The position numbers were made by a program, and so were the translations under genes. Below, one piece after another: positions 11,065 to 21,821 of a stretch of DNA of 64,000 bases (within the stretch, counting starts at the first letter, position 1; each line of letters starts with the position of its first letter). This DNA comes from Hordeum vulgare subsp. vulgare (Eukaryota > Streptophyta > Magnoliopsida > Poales > Poaceae), in contig NC_058524.1 in NCBI RefSeq assembly GCF_904849725.1, forward strand, positions 26,567,001 to 26,631,000, in the 5' to 3' direction. Below the pieces are notes generated by a model. The model did not search any database and was not told the origin of the DNA. It saw nothing but the letters and a program-made list of their open reading frames with translations.

Positions 11065-11246
11065 TATGTGTTGATTTCACAAAAAAGCTGGGTAGTCAAT
11101 TGACCACTTAGCTGGCTTGGCCACCACACATGCCATGTGATAATGCAAAGTTTCTTCTTCGTTTTGTCCCCTTTGCACAACAGTTTTTGTATAAAGTTCG
11201 CACATACACGAGCTAGCTGAAGTAGTCAGTTGTCACCAAATAGAAA
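11065..11246 (+). promoter_or_regulatory. Proximal promoter of the P450 gene
   Basis: A TATA-like GTATAAAG lies at about 11189-11196, some 55 bp before the first ATG of the P450 at 11247. The stretch between the Stowaway MITE and the ATG shows no other ORF. The placement is inferred from position and sequence only. Confidence 0.45.
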
Positions 11247-14200
11247 ATGGCGATCCCACTTATCTCGCTACTCCTCTCCCTGCCCCAACAATGGCAGCCC
11301 GTCCTCTTAGCACTTCTCTCCGTCGTTTGCCTCCTGCTTTGGACCAGGAGCTCGTCCAGGAAAGTACTCAAGCTGCCACCAGGTCCTTCCGGGCTGCCCC
11401 TGCTAGGCAACCTGCACCAGCTCGGCCCGCTGCCGCACCGAACCCTGCGAGACCTGGCGCTGGTCCACGGGCCGGTGATGCAGCTGCAGCTCGGCAAGGC
11501 GCCCACCGTGGTGTTGTCATCGGCGGAGGCGGCGTGGGAGGCGCTCAAGGCTCATGACCTCGACTGCTGCACGCGGCCCGTCTCCGCGGGGATGAAGCGG
11601 CTGACCTACGATCTCAAGAACGTGGCCTTCGCACCCTACGGAGCATATTGGCGGGAGGTGCGCAAGCTCCTCATGGTCGAGCTCCTCAGCGCGCGCCGTG
11701 TCAAGGCGGCGTGGTACGCACGCCACGAGCAGGTATGTCGAAGTTGCTCTCAATTGCCTTCATCTCCTCATCCATGGCGTGCGTCCAGCTAGGACTTTTT
11801 CTCGCCTCTACGAAGTTCGCCGGCTCCTCAACTCCGAACAGACATAGTCCGGAGTACTCGAGCGTAACTGGCTTTGTGTACTTGTAGACTTTCTTGAGGG
11901 TCTTGTAGCGACGAGGCCCTGAGGAGTCCGTTGTGGCTTGCGAAGGAGGCGACACAAATTGTGTCGGTGTTGATGCACTTGAGGAAGACGGCTGAGACCT
12001 TGGTGTGTCATCGACATCCGTGTCGTCGGCGTAGTCGTCGTGACCGTGACCATCATCTTGATTGTCGTCGTCACTATGCGCCTCGTTGTCGATGTTGTCA
12101 TCGAGATCTCCGCCTGTGTCGTGCGCGGCGTTGTCGCTATCTCCTTGCGACCTATGCGCGTCGTCGTCGGTGTCGGCACCATGATGATCACTACCATTGT
12201 GGTCACCTTGGTTGGGTGTCTTGCCAATCACCTGGACATCCTCCCCTGCATCATCATCAGTTGGAAATTCAACTGTAAATATGTTACTGTTTGGAGCATC
12301 GTCGGCTGCGGCGCTCCAATTCCACGATTGGTTTTCTTCAAACACGACGTCGCGTGAAATCCGTAGACGCTTGGTTTGTGGATCGTAGAAACGGTATGCC
12401 TTGGTGCCAGAACTGCTCTCGTATCCGATGAACACCATCTTGGTGCTACGATCGGCAAGCTTTGAGAGGTGCGGCTCCGCCGTCTTCACATGTGACACGC
12501 ACCCGAATGTCCGTAGATGAGACACATTCGGCTTACGTCCGTAAATTGCTTCATACGGAGTCTTGCCGACCACCGCCTTCGTTGGAGCCCGGTTGAGAAG
12601 ATAGACCGCCGTCGAGACAGCTTCTCCCCAAAAAGTCCCCGGCAGGTTCTTGCTCTTGAGTAAACTCCTTGCCATGTCAACGACGGTTCGATTGCGCCTT
12701 TCAACGACCCCATTCTGCTGCGGCGTGTAAGGTGCCGTGAGGAACCTCTTTATGCCAATCTTCTCGCAGTAGTCATTGAACTCATTCGACGTAAACTCTC
12801 CGCCGCGATCTGTCCGTAGAGCGCGAACCTTCAGCTTGTGTTCCATCTCTGTTGCAGCCTTTAATTTCTTGAACGCTTCAAACGCCTCATCTTTAGATCG
12901 TAGGAGAATGACCCACATATATCTCGAGTAGTCGTCTACCACAAGGAAGAAATACTTCTTTCCAGCGTGAGTTGCCGGGGTGATAGGGCCACATAGATCA
13001 CCATGGAGCAGCTCGAGTGCATCACTTGCACGATAGGTAGACTGAGCAGGGAATGGCCTGCGGTGCTGTTTTCCAACCAAGCACCCGTTACATACTCGAT
13101 CAACATGGTCGATAACTGGCATCCCGGATACCATCTGCATCTTTGACATCTTCTTCAAGGCGTAGAAGTTAACGTGTCCAAATCTAGCATGCCATAACCA
13201 CGAATCATCATCACTCTTGGCAAGCCAACACTCCGGTTGAGATTGATCAAGGTTGAGGATATAGAGCCTATTCCGTGAGCGATTAACACGAGCTAGCACG
13301 TTTCGGAGGTTGTCGAAGATCGTCATCACTCCGCTCTCTATATTCACCTTGCATCCATTCTCGTCAAGCTTCCCAATAGAGATGATGTTGTTGCGCAGCC
13401 GTGGGATGTAGTACACTCCGGTGAGTATGCGATGTTCGCCTGTGAGACCCTCAAAGAGGACAGATCCTTGCCCGCAAATCTCCACAGCTGAACCATCACC
13501 GAACTTGACCGAGCCTTCAACATCGTATTCCAGCTCGAGGAATTTCTCCTTGCACCCCGTCATGTGGTTACTGGCACCCGTGTCGAGATACCACGACACG
13601 TTCTGATCACCGGATAACTTTGGTGTCACTTTTTCCTCATGAAGTAGCACCTTCCGGCTTGGTTTCACAACCACCGTTTCAGCGAGATCACAAACTTCGG
13701 CCATCAGAAGACCTGGACCTTCGTCTTCCTGCTTTGCCAAATTTGCCTTGATCTCCCGCTTGTTAGGCTTTGGACAATCCTTCGCAAAGTGACCCATCTT
13801 ATTGCAGTTATAGCACTTGACCTCGGACAAGTCCAAGTTCCGTGGTTTCTGCTCTTTAGATTGGCCCGCCTTACCACGACCTTGTGGTTTGCCTTTTCCT
13901 TTGCCTTTTCCGGTTTGTCCATCGCCCTTCGTGTTGCTTGAGCCTTCGCCACCGTCACGCCTTCCTTTGCTACTTGGGGCCTCCCAATCTGTGCGCGAGT
14001 ACATGAGTTGGTCACTACCTCCTCCTTTGCCTTTTCGACAGCCACGAGCATTCTCTTCCCACGTCCGCAGGCGTCCGATCGCCTCCGTTATGGTCATGTC
14101 GTCGATGTCGTAAAGCTGCTCGAGCGTGCCGATGATGTACGTGAATTTATCAGTCACTGAACTGAAAAACTTCTTCACGATCTCGGTCTCCTCGAGCTTT

Positions 14201-17200
14201 GAACCAAGCGCGCGGATCTCTCCCACCAGAGTAGTAAGACGCATGGCATAGTCGTTCACCGATTCAGTTTCCTCCATCTGCAACTTGTGAAATTGGCGCT
14301 TCAGCACTTGTGCCCTTGCCTTGGTGACGCGATCTTCTCCGATCCTCATCTCCTTGAGTGCGTTCCACGCCTCTCTTGCCGTCTCAAACTCCGCCAATGT
14401 CATCAGCACGGAATCCGGCACAGACTGGGCTATGGCGGCCATGGCACCTTCGTCGGACTCGTCATCGACGTCGTCGTCCGTGATTGCCTGCCACACTCGA
14501 AGGGTTCGGAGAATAATCTTCATCTTCACCGCCCACACGCCGTAGTTGACGTCGGTGAGCATCGGGTACTGGATGGGGATGTTGCGATGCGCCTGGACGT
14601 TAGCGCCGCTCGTTCCTCCACCACTGGTTGCTGACTTGACGCCCTTCTTCACCTTGTCGCCGTTCTTGTTCGCCTTGGCACCGCCGCTGCCGGACTTGAC
14701 CGACTCAGCGTCGCTGTCCGTCATCGTAGATCGTAGATCATCGAGGCTCTGATACCAATTGTTGGCTTTTGAACGTGCGTATGCAGCTGTACAGGCGTGC
14801 CTACGCGATTCTTGCTTCGGCCGGCTACTTGACGGAACTTGCGTAACTAGCGACACGAATAAAACTGATCGATGGATTTGATGGCTAAAGGCCCGTGTCG
14901 AGCCTTTGTTTTGTATTGCTTTTCGTTTTTCTGGTGTTACAATCAACACCCCTAGGGTGTCTTTTATACACGTCCACAAGGGACTATGGAAATAGACTAG
15001 GACTAGGAATCCTAATACTACTAGGACTCGGTTTGGCTTTCTTTCCTAATCCTACATGAGCAACATGATTAACATCTACATTAGGATGTCCAGGTGATTG
15101 GCAAGACACCCAACCAAGGTGACCACAATGGTAGTGATCATCATGGTGCCGACACCGACGACGACGCGCATAGGTCGCAAGGAGATAGCGACAACGCCGC
15201 GCACGACACAGGCGGAGATCTCGACGACAACATCGACAACGAGGCGCATAGTGACGACGACAATCAAGATGATGGTCACGGTCACGACGACTACGCCGAC
15301 GACACGGATGTCGATGACACACCAAGGTCTCAGCCGTCTTCCTCAAGTGCATCAACACCGACACAATTTGTGTCGCCTCCTTCGCAAGCCACAACGGAAT
15401 CCTCAGGGCCTCGTCGCTACAAGACCCTCAAGAAAGTCTACAAGTACACAAAGCCAGTTACACTCGAGTACTCCGGACTATGTCTGTTCGGAGTTGAGGA
15501 GCCGGCGAACTTCGTAGAGGCGAGAAAAAGTCCTAGCTGGACGCACGCCATGGATGAGGAGATGAAGGCAATTGAGAGCAATGGCACGTGGACGTTGCAA
15601 AGGGCTACGTTCAACGTCAAGGAGTTGACTATGATGAGGTGTTTGCACCGGTTGCTCGAATCGAGACGGTGAGAGTGCTCCTAGCTTTGGCAGCACAAGA
15701 GGATTGGAAGGTTCATCATATGGATGTTAAATCCGCTTTCCTCAACGGCGATCTCACAGAAGAAGTGTACGTGGAACAACCCCTCGGCTACGAGAAGAAA
15801 GGCGAAGAAGGGAAAGTTTACAAGTTCAAGAAGGCACTTTACGGGTTGAAGCAAGCGCCAAGAGCTTGGAACTCAAAGTTAGACCGAAGTCTAGTCTCGC
15901 TCGGGTTCAAGAGATGTCCCCTCGAGCACGCAGTCTATACAAAGAACTCCAAAGGCTCAAACCTGCTAGTTGGAGTTTATGTCGACGATCTGATTATCAC
16001 CGGAGATAGCGTACAAGAAATTGAACGTTTCAAGGCGCAAATGAAGAACAAGTTTAGCATGAGTGATCTGGGATTACTCAGCTATTACTTGGGCATCGAA
16101 GTGAAGCAAAGCTCCGGAGAGATTTCCCTATGTCAATCGGCTTACGCGGTCAAGTTATTGGACAAGTGTGGCATGTCAGATTGCTACGCGTCACAAGTTG
16201 AGCAAGCGTAGCTCAAATCCGCCGGTGGACACCACAATGTATCGAAGCGTTGTGGGTAGCCTAAGATACTTGGTGCATACCCGACCTGACTTGGCTTATT
16301 CAGTCGGGATCGTGAGTTGTTTCATGGAGAAACCGACAACCGAGCACATGAGCGCGGTCAATCAAATCTTGCGCTATGTGAAAGGCACCATTAATCTTGG
16401 TTGCACGTACAGAAAGGGAAAGGAAGGATTGATCCTTCGTGGATATTCAGATAGCGACATGGCAGGTGATGTTGATGACCGAAAGAGCACAACGGGCATG
16501 GTTTTCTACCTTGGCCCGAATCCGATTAGCTGGAATTCTCAGAAGCAAAAGGTGGTGGCACTGTCTTCATGCGAGGCAGAATACATAGCGGCAAGCACGG
16601 CGGCTTGTCAAGCAGTGTGGCTGAGAAGACTGCTAGCTATTCTTGCAAAGCGGGAGGTGCAGAAGGTGTCACTGAAGATCGATAACCAAGCTGCAATCTC
16701 GTTGTGCAAAAATCCGGTTCATCACGAAAGGAGCAAGCACATAGATACCCGGTTCCACCATATCCGGGAGTGCATTGGAGAAGGGTTGATCGAGGTTCAA
16801 CATGTGAACACGAAAGACCAACTTGCCGATATTTTCACCAAGTCCCTCGGTCGACAGAAGTTCATCGAGATGAGGAGGAAAGTCGGAGTGCAAGAAGTGA
16901 AGTCAAGCAACAAGATTAAGGAGGTGAATGTAGATGTTAATCATGTTGCTCATGTAGGATTAGGAAAGAAAGCCAAACCGAGTCCTAGTAGTATTAGGAT
17001 TCCTAGTCCTAGTCTATTTCCATAGTCCCTTGTGGACGTGTATAAAAGACACCCTAGGGGTGTTGATTGTAACACCAGAAAAACGAAAAGCAATACAAAG
17101 CAAAGGCTCGACACGGGCCTTTAGCCATCAAATCCATCGATCAGTTTTATTCGTGTCGCTAGTTACGCAAGTTCCGTCAAGTAGCCGGCCGAAGCAAGAA

Positions 17201-18733
17201 TCGCGTAGGCACGCCTGTACAGCTGCATACGCACGTTCAAAAGCCAACACTCAAGGCTCATGACCTCGACTGCTCCACGCGGCCCGTCTCCGCGGGGATG
17301 AAGCGGCTGACCCACGATCTCAAGAACGTGGCCTTCGCACCCTACGGAGCATATTGGCGGGAGGTGCGCAAGCTCCTCATGGTCGAGCTCCTCAGCGCGC
17401 GCCGTGTCAAGGCGGCGTGGTACGCACGCCACGAGCAGGTATGTCGTATGCCTAGTCACGGTGCACCGAAGGCAGTCAAGATGATACAACCACGTAGGGT
17501 TCACATCCGGTATCGGCATAGTTTATCTCTAATTACTTAAATGTTGTATATTGTATCCATGATTAGGTGGAGAAACTGATGAGCACGCTGAGTGGTGCGG
17601 AAGCAAAGCCGGTGGCGCTGGACGAGCACATCTTGAGCCTCTCCGATGGTATCATCGGCACGGTAGCGTTCGGCAACATCTATGGCAGCGACAAGTTCTC
17701 CCAAAACAATAGTTTTCAGCACGCGCTCGACGATGTTATGGAGATGCTATCCAGCTCCTCCGCCGAGGACTTGCTCCCCACAGTCGTCGGCCGACTTGTG
17801 GACCACCTTACCGGCTTCATTGCGCGCCGCGAGCGAATATTCACACAGTTAGACTCCTTCTTCGAGACGGTCATTGAGCATCACCTCGACCCTAAGCGTG
17901 TGCTACCTGAGAATGGCGGCGACCTCATCGACGTCCTCATCGACCTTTGGAAGAAACCGCATGGCACATTCAGCTTCACCAAGGACCACGTCAAGGCCGT
18001 AATCTTTGTAAGTTAATAATTCAATACTTACAGTGCACATAGATTCTTAAGAAAAGAAATCAAAGCTGGTAATAAAATTAACCATTGACATGGTATTTGT
18101 GATGTGTAGTCGACGTTCATTGCTGGGATTGACACTAGTGCAGCAACGATTGTGTGGGCTATGTCGGAGCTGGTCCGGAAACCACGCGTCCTCAAGAAGG
18201 TGCAGGGCCATATCAGGGCCGTGGTGGGAGGCAGCAAGAGGGTGCAACCGGATGACATGCCCAAACTCGGCTATCTCAGGATGGTGGTGAAGGAGACCTT
18301 GCGGTTGCACCCAGCAGCACCGCTGCTACTGCCAAGGGAGACCATGCGAGACATCCAGATTGGTGGGTACGACGTGCCGGCCAAGACACGGATCTACGTG
18401 AATGCATGGGCGATCGGCAGAGATCCGATAAGCTGGTTTAAGGACCCTGATGAGTTCAACCCTGATAGGTTCGAAGTAAATGACATAGACTTCAAAGGCG
18501 AGCATCCAGAGTTGATGCCGTTCGGTGCGGGGCGGCGAATATGCCCAGGCATCTCCATGGCCATGGCCACAATCGAGTTTACACTCGCCAATCTGCTCTT
18601 CGGTTTCCAGTGGGCACTCCCGGAGGGGACGACAGTGGATGATGTGCACATGGAAGAAGAAGGAAGGCTCATCGTACACCGCAAGGCACCACTTGTGCTC
18701 GTGCCCACCACATACCGCCAAGACCTTGCATAG
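11247..18733 (+). CDS. Cytochrome P450, CYP71E-like (three exons, 516 codons)
   Basis: Membrane-bound haem monooxygenase of the CYP71 clan. Predicted exons are 11247-11732, 17567-18007 and 18110-18733, all phase 0, giving 516 aa, normal for the family. Visible parts are an N-terminal anchor (residues ~15-33), the proline hinge LPPGPSGLP (43-51), AGIDTS in the I helix (314-319), KETLR (370-374), the FNPDRF region (425-430) and the haem loop FGAGRRICPG with Cys454. Wording such as DLDCCTRP, LKNVAFAPYGAYWREVRKL and DGIIGTVAFGNIYGS resembles sorghum CYP71E1 (oxime-metabolising, cyanogenic glucoside pathway). The substrate here is not known. Exon 1 ends CAG|GTATGT, exon 2 starts after GATTAG, and exon 2 ends at GTAAGT. 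The first intron is 5.8 kb because a rearranged copia element and a second copy of part of exon 1 (17250-17438) lie in it. If the intron splices, the gene is intact. If not, it is disrupted. Confidence 0.8.
11744..12242. repeat. Left arm of a 499-bp inverted repeat
   Basis: This is the reverse complement of 15083-15581, equal in length with no indels. By eye only about three substitutions separate them. Both arms are copia integrase-RT linker sequence. The arms are separated by about 2.84 kb. Confidence 0.9.
11744..14724 (-). CDS. copia gag-protease-integrase ORF, truncated at RT start
   Basis: An open frame of about 990 codons without a stop runs from the ATG at 14724 (MTDSDAESVKSG), just after the primer-binding site. 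In order it has the gag helical region, a CCHC zinc knuckle (CYNCNKMGHFAKDC), aspartic protease (LDTGASNH), the integrase zinc region (HARFGH and CNGCLVGKQH) and an integrase core with all three acidic residues in context (HGDLCGP, RTDRGGEF, QNGVVERRN). After an acidic Asp/His-rich linker it enters the RT N-terminus (TLEYSGLCLFGV, MDEEMKAIES). At 11744 it runs into antisense P450 intron and exon sequence, so RT and RNase H are lost. The lack of stops shows it is young, but without RT it is not autonomous. Confidence 0.85.
14760..15080 (-). repeat. 5' LTR of the rearranged copia element (inverted)
   Basis: This 321-bp LTR reads, on the minus strand, TGTAGATG to AGCCAACA. The TTGGTATCAGAGC primer-binding site follows at about 14745-14759. 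By eye it differs from the direct LTR at 16929-17249 at a single base (an A/G in the ACAAA(A/G)CAAAGG stretch). Confidence 0.92.
15083..15581. repeat. Right arm of the 499-bp inverted repeat
   Basis: Partner of 11744-12242. It begins AGGATGTCCAGGTG, two bases after the tip of the inverted LTR, and ends GAGAGCAA. Beyond that point the direct copy carries on into RT while the inverted copy stops at the P450 intron start. Confidence 0.9.
15083..16925 (+). pseudogene. copia pol, direct half: RT and RNase H with deletions
   Basis: The frame from 15094 (MIGKTPNQGD) runs through the acidic linker into RT (MDEEMKAIESNGTWTLQ). About 15600 it jumps out of frame to AKGYVQRQGVDYDEVFAP, so the start of the RT domain is deleted. 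The remaining RT has [25 protein letters not shown] and the catalytic VGVYVDDLIIT. A small deletion near 16195-16212 (SQVEQA then stop) breaks the frame again. RNase H follows in frame from 16168 (TTMYRSVVGSLRYL, SCEAEYIAAS, ERSKHIDTRFHHIRE, DIFTKSLGR). It cannot make active RT. Confidence 0.85.
16929..17249 (+). repeat. 3' LTR of the rearranged copia element (direct)
   Basis: 321 bp, TGTAGATG to AGCCAACA, with a TATAAAAG box at about 17041. It is almost identical to the inverted LTR at 14760-15080. P450 exon 1 sequence follows immediately at 17250. Confidence 0.92.
17250..17438 (+). pseudogene. Duplicated 3' part of P450 exon 1
   Basis: 197 bp (17250-17446) repeat 11544-11740: the last 189 bp of exon 1 plus the first 8 bp of intron 1. 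By eye there are two substitutions, both amino-acid changing: CC to CS in DLDCCTRP, and Tyr to His in LTYDLKN. The upstream copy keeps the family-typical residues. This copy lacks the first 99 codons and follows the 3' LTR, so on its own it cannot encode the enzyme. Its donor (17439) belongs to the original 128-bp intron that ends at 17566. Confidence 0.9.
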
Positions 18734-20368
18734 AAAGTAAATGATCAATCTTTGCATAGATACATTTATCTACATATCCTAGAAAGGTTGCTGACATGGA
18801 CAGAGAAAAGCCTTGTTTGTAAAAACAATGGACCACCCAAATTTGGAAATTAATTTAAGTAATTCGGGATGGAGGGAGTATATTGCTTGTGTTGAATATA
18901 ATGAAATATAATTACATTTCTCTCCATTTTTTGTGCTATTTGTTTTGTTTATGGATGACTAGTTCATCATATGTGCCCTATCGCAGATGGAAATATCCTG
19001 AACTAATGTCTCCTTAAAATACCATATGTACAAGTGGACCTTTTTCTTTATCATAATTGAAACTCATTACTCACATACTTGTTTCTTCTCCGCCAAACCT
19101 ACAATGACACCTAGATATATTGATTTGTGGCTTGAATTACTCTGAATGTTCTGAAACAAAATTAAATTATGCCAGCTACTATTTCAGTATGGCTTTGAGC
19201 ACACGACTGCTATATTGTACACCATTGCCTAGATGGCGTATACATCTCCCATGACACACATTTATTCAAAGACCTAAAAAAAATACTAGATTCGTTAGAC
19301 TTATCCACATTTGGCTTTAATATTTCAGTACTGTTCTTAGATATGTGGCACGTCAGTGACTTAGAGGAGCCAAGAAATCAGGTCACTGACTTAGAGGAGC
19401 CAAGAAATCAGGTCACACATGCAATACCAGATGGAATGACCACCCTATGGTAAACAACTAGGAAAGCCAGTGTGTAGTAGCAAATGGGTACTGGAGAGGA
19501 CTGTCTAAAGCAAAACCACACATATTGCTCAGTGGGATCACGCAAAGGTCTAATGGGTGAAACAAAAAAGTTGTTATGCTAGTGTGAACTAGCCTCCAAC
19601 TAATTGTTAACTGATGGTGGGTGGGAGCTAACCTCCAACTAATGGGGTATATCTTATATCTTATATCTTATCTACTATATCACTAATTAAACTCCCTAGG
19701 ATTGAAGGTCTCACAATCAAATGAGGGCTTCGACTGGAATTTGTTCACACAATTTTAACCGGATCAACAATTTCTCAAAATTCTTCCATTTAATTTTTTT
19801 ATACAATACTCTATGCTTCCTAAATATTAAATCTTCACAACTAATTGAAATTTAGAATTGGGTCATCCGATTTTGACCGGGTCAATAATCTCTCAATGAG
19901 AATTCTCATAGACTTCTTTTAATTTAAATGCTTCCTAATTTTGGAGCTCTCACATCTGACTGACGTATACAATTTTGAATTTGGTTCACATTTTCAAGGG
20001 ATTGACGATTGCTCAAATTAATCGGCAGCAACCGACCAATAAAAACATATCAACTGAGTGCACCCTCTCACCACCTTGATAAAAGTAGTGCCAACATGTA
20101 ACACTGTTGCACCAATATAATAGGCGTGGTTAATGATGCACAAAATTTTCTCACATCAATATGAATTGATTAGCGGATAACACAGATCGAATCGCACCAC
20201 GGAAGACCAACCAAAACATCGTAGTAAATAAAGAAAAAACATAATTCATCATCTCGCCCATACACCAAATCAAATATCGCCTCAATTCCAAAATGGTAAG
20301 TGTTCAAAATGTCAAGTTTCTTATACTTTGATCAAGTTCGGAGAAAAAAAAAATCAACATTCACAATA
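18734..20368. other. P450 3' flank and AT-rich intergenic DNA
   Basis: A TAAGTAATTCGGGATGGAGGGAGTA end at about 18857-18881 looks like one end of a Stowaway element without its partner. A 30-bp direct repeat occurs twice at 19352-19411 (core TGACTTAGAGGAGCC). A short TATCTTATA run lies at about 19648-19672. No ORF with a domain was seen. Confidence 0.5.
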
Positions 20369-20445
20369 CTATCTCTGTAACTTAATAAACGACTTTTTTG
20401 ACATAGACAATGTCAAAAAAGTCTTATACTAAGTTATGAAGGGCG
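20369..20445. mobile_element. Very short Stowaway-like MITE
   Basis: A 77-bp near-perfect palindrome. Its ends CTATCTCTGTAACTTA and CGCCCTTCATAACTTA (reverse complement) both lead into GACTTTTTTGACA, with TA on each side. Confidence 0.75.
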
Positions 20446-20943
20446 TACTAAATAAATAAAATATGAAAATTCATTTCATAATGAATCCAAAGATATCGAT
20501 TTGATATTATGAATATTGATATATTTTTCTACATATTTGATCAAACTTGAAAGACTTTTTACTTTTTGAAAAATACACCATATATAGTAAAACAAAATGT
20601 GTTAAAAAGAGCAAACCCAACAAAATCAATGACGCAACAAAGCGCGCCTAACCCTTCTAGTATACTCTAGTATATATTTACTAATTTGATGCACTTTTCT
20701 GGCCTTCACGTTAATCCATATCCGCAAGATTAATTTAGCCAATCGATTCTAAATTAATGCTAAGGATCTATTCTATTGGAATTAAAGAAATCTGCACGTA
20801 CGTATGTAAAGTATTAAACCTACACGTACACCACATTCCCAAGAGTCATCATGTGCACACAGTCTCAAATAAAATAGTCACATGTACATAATTAACAAGC
20901 CCTCATCACTACCTCTAAAAAGCCAAGTCCTCGTCTCTATCAT

Positions 20944-21292
20944 CACCCAGGGTGCAAAATAGTTATTCTTGACCCGAGATAATCTTACGATCAATTTAAA
21001 AAAAATTACATTTAAAATACAAATAGTTACAATTATATTGAATCACTACGTAAAATTTGACAAAAGAAAAACAAACATATAGGTCACAAGACCAAACAAA
21101 ATTGAATTTGTTGTAATTTTTTGCACTATTTTTGTATGTTCATAATTTTACGTGACATAAAATATTTTTACATTGATTATATTTTTTTACGGTCTCTTTT
21201 ATGTCTAAAACAATACAAAATTTATGGAACATAAAATTACGGTACATTGATGTTAAAATAGAGGGGGTGAAGAATAACTATTTCTCACCCAG
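20944..21292. mobile_element. MITE copy 1 of an inverted pair
   Basis: The ends are inverted repeats: GGGTGCAAAATAGTTATTCT, and at the right AAGAATAACTATTTCTCACC. The interior is AT-rich with words such as GGTCACAAGACCAAACAAAA and TTACGGTCTC. A second copy in opposite orientation lies at 21345-21670. The superfamily was not determined. Confidence 0.65.
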
Positions 21293-21308
21293 TGTGACGA
21301 ATAGTGTT

Positions 21309-21344
21309 ATATATATATATATATATCTATATATATATATATAT
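21309..21344. repeat. AT microsatellite
   Basis: An almost pure (TA)n run of about 36 bp with one C interruption. It sits between the two inverted MITE copies. Confidence 0.9.
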
Positions 21345-21670
21345 AGGGAATGACTATTCATCACTGTATTTTCATATCAATGCACCGTAATTTTAGGTTC
21401 CGTAAATTTTGTATTATATCATACATAAAATGAGACCGTAAGAAAATATATAGTCACTGTAAAATATATTTTATTTCATGTAAAATTACAAACTTAAAAA
21501 CATAGTGTAAAATATACATAAAATATAATTTTCTTGTCTTATGACCTATATTTTTGTTTTTTATGTCAAACTTTACGTAATGAATATATGTAAATGTAAC
21601 TATTTATATTTCAAATGTATTTTATTTATGAAACGATCATAAGATTACCTGGATGAAGAATAACTTATTC
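21345..21670. mobile_element. MITE copy 2, inverted relative to copy 1
   Basis: The reverse complement of this stretch follows 20944-21292 in order (AGTTATTCTTCATCC, GGTAATCTTATGATC, TACGTAAAGTTTGACAT, ATATAGGTCATAAGAC). It is diverged but clearly the same family. Confidence 0.65.
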
Positions 21671-21821
21671 TGCATATTTCAAATGTATTTATTTCAAACG
21701 TATTTCTATTTTTGGATGAAGAATAACTATTTATATTTCAAATATATTTTATTTATGTAACTTATTCTATTGGATGATGAATGGAGTTTCCATATATATA
21801 TAAAACAATCTTTCCCTCATA
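21671..21821. other. Short AT-rich repeats
   Basis: The words GGATGAAGAATAACT and TATTTCAAA(T/C)(G/A)TATTT recur here as broken copies of the adjoining MITE end. Confidence 0.5.

Larger units (their letters stand above)
11744..17249. mobile_element. Rearranged, very young Ty1-copia element (inverted half plus direct half)
   Basis: Two fragments of one copia family lie back to back. 11744-15080 is inverted and runs, on the minus strand, LTR, primer-binding site, gag, protease, integrase, start of RT. 15083-17249 is direct and runs from the integrase-RT linker through RT and RNase H to the 3' LTR. They share a 499-bp overlap (11744-12242 against 15083-15581), so they are not simply two halves of one inverted element. 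The outer tip of the inverted LTR (TGTAGATG) is joined, with two extra T, to the middle of pol. The right LTR abuts P450 exon sequence starting CTCAA at 17250, the presumed insertion point. Identity between shared parts is very high, which implies a recent event. Confidence 0.88.

Noticed and set aside
11808..12388. Arg/His-rich and Thr-rich ORFs opposite the copia linker (also 14984-15517)
   Set aside because: They are alternative frames of the GAC/GAT-rich acidic linker and carry no domain.
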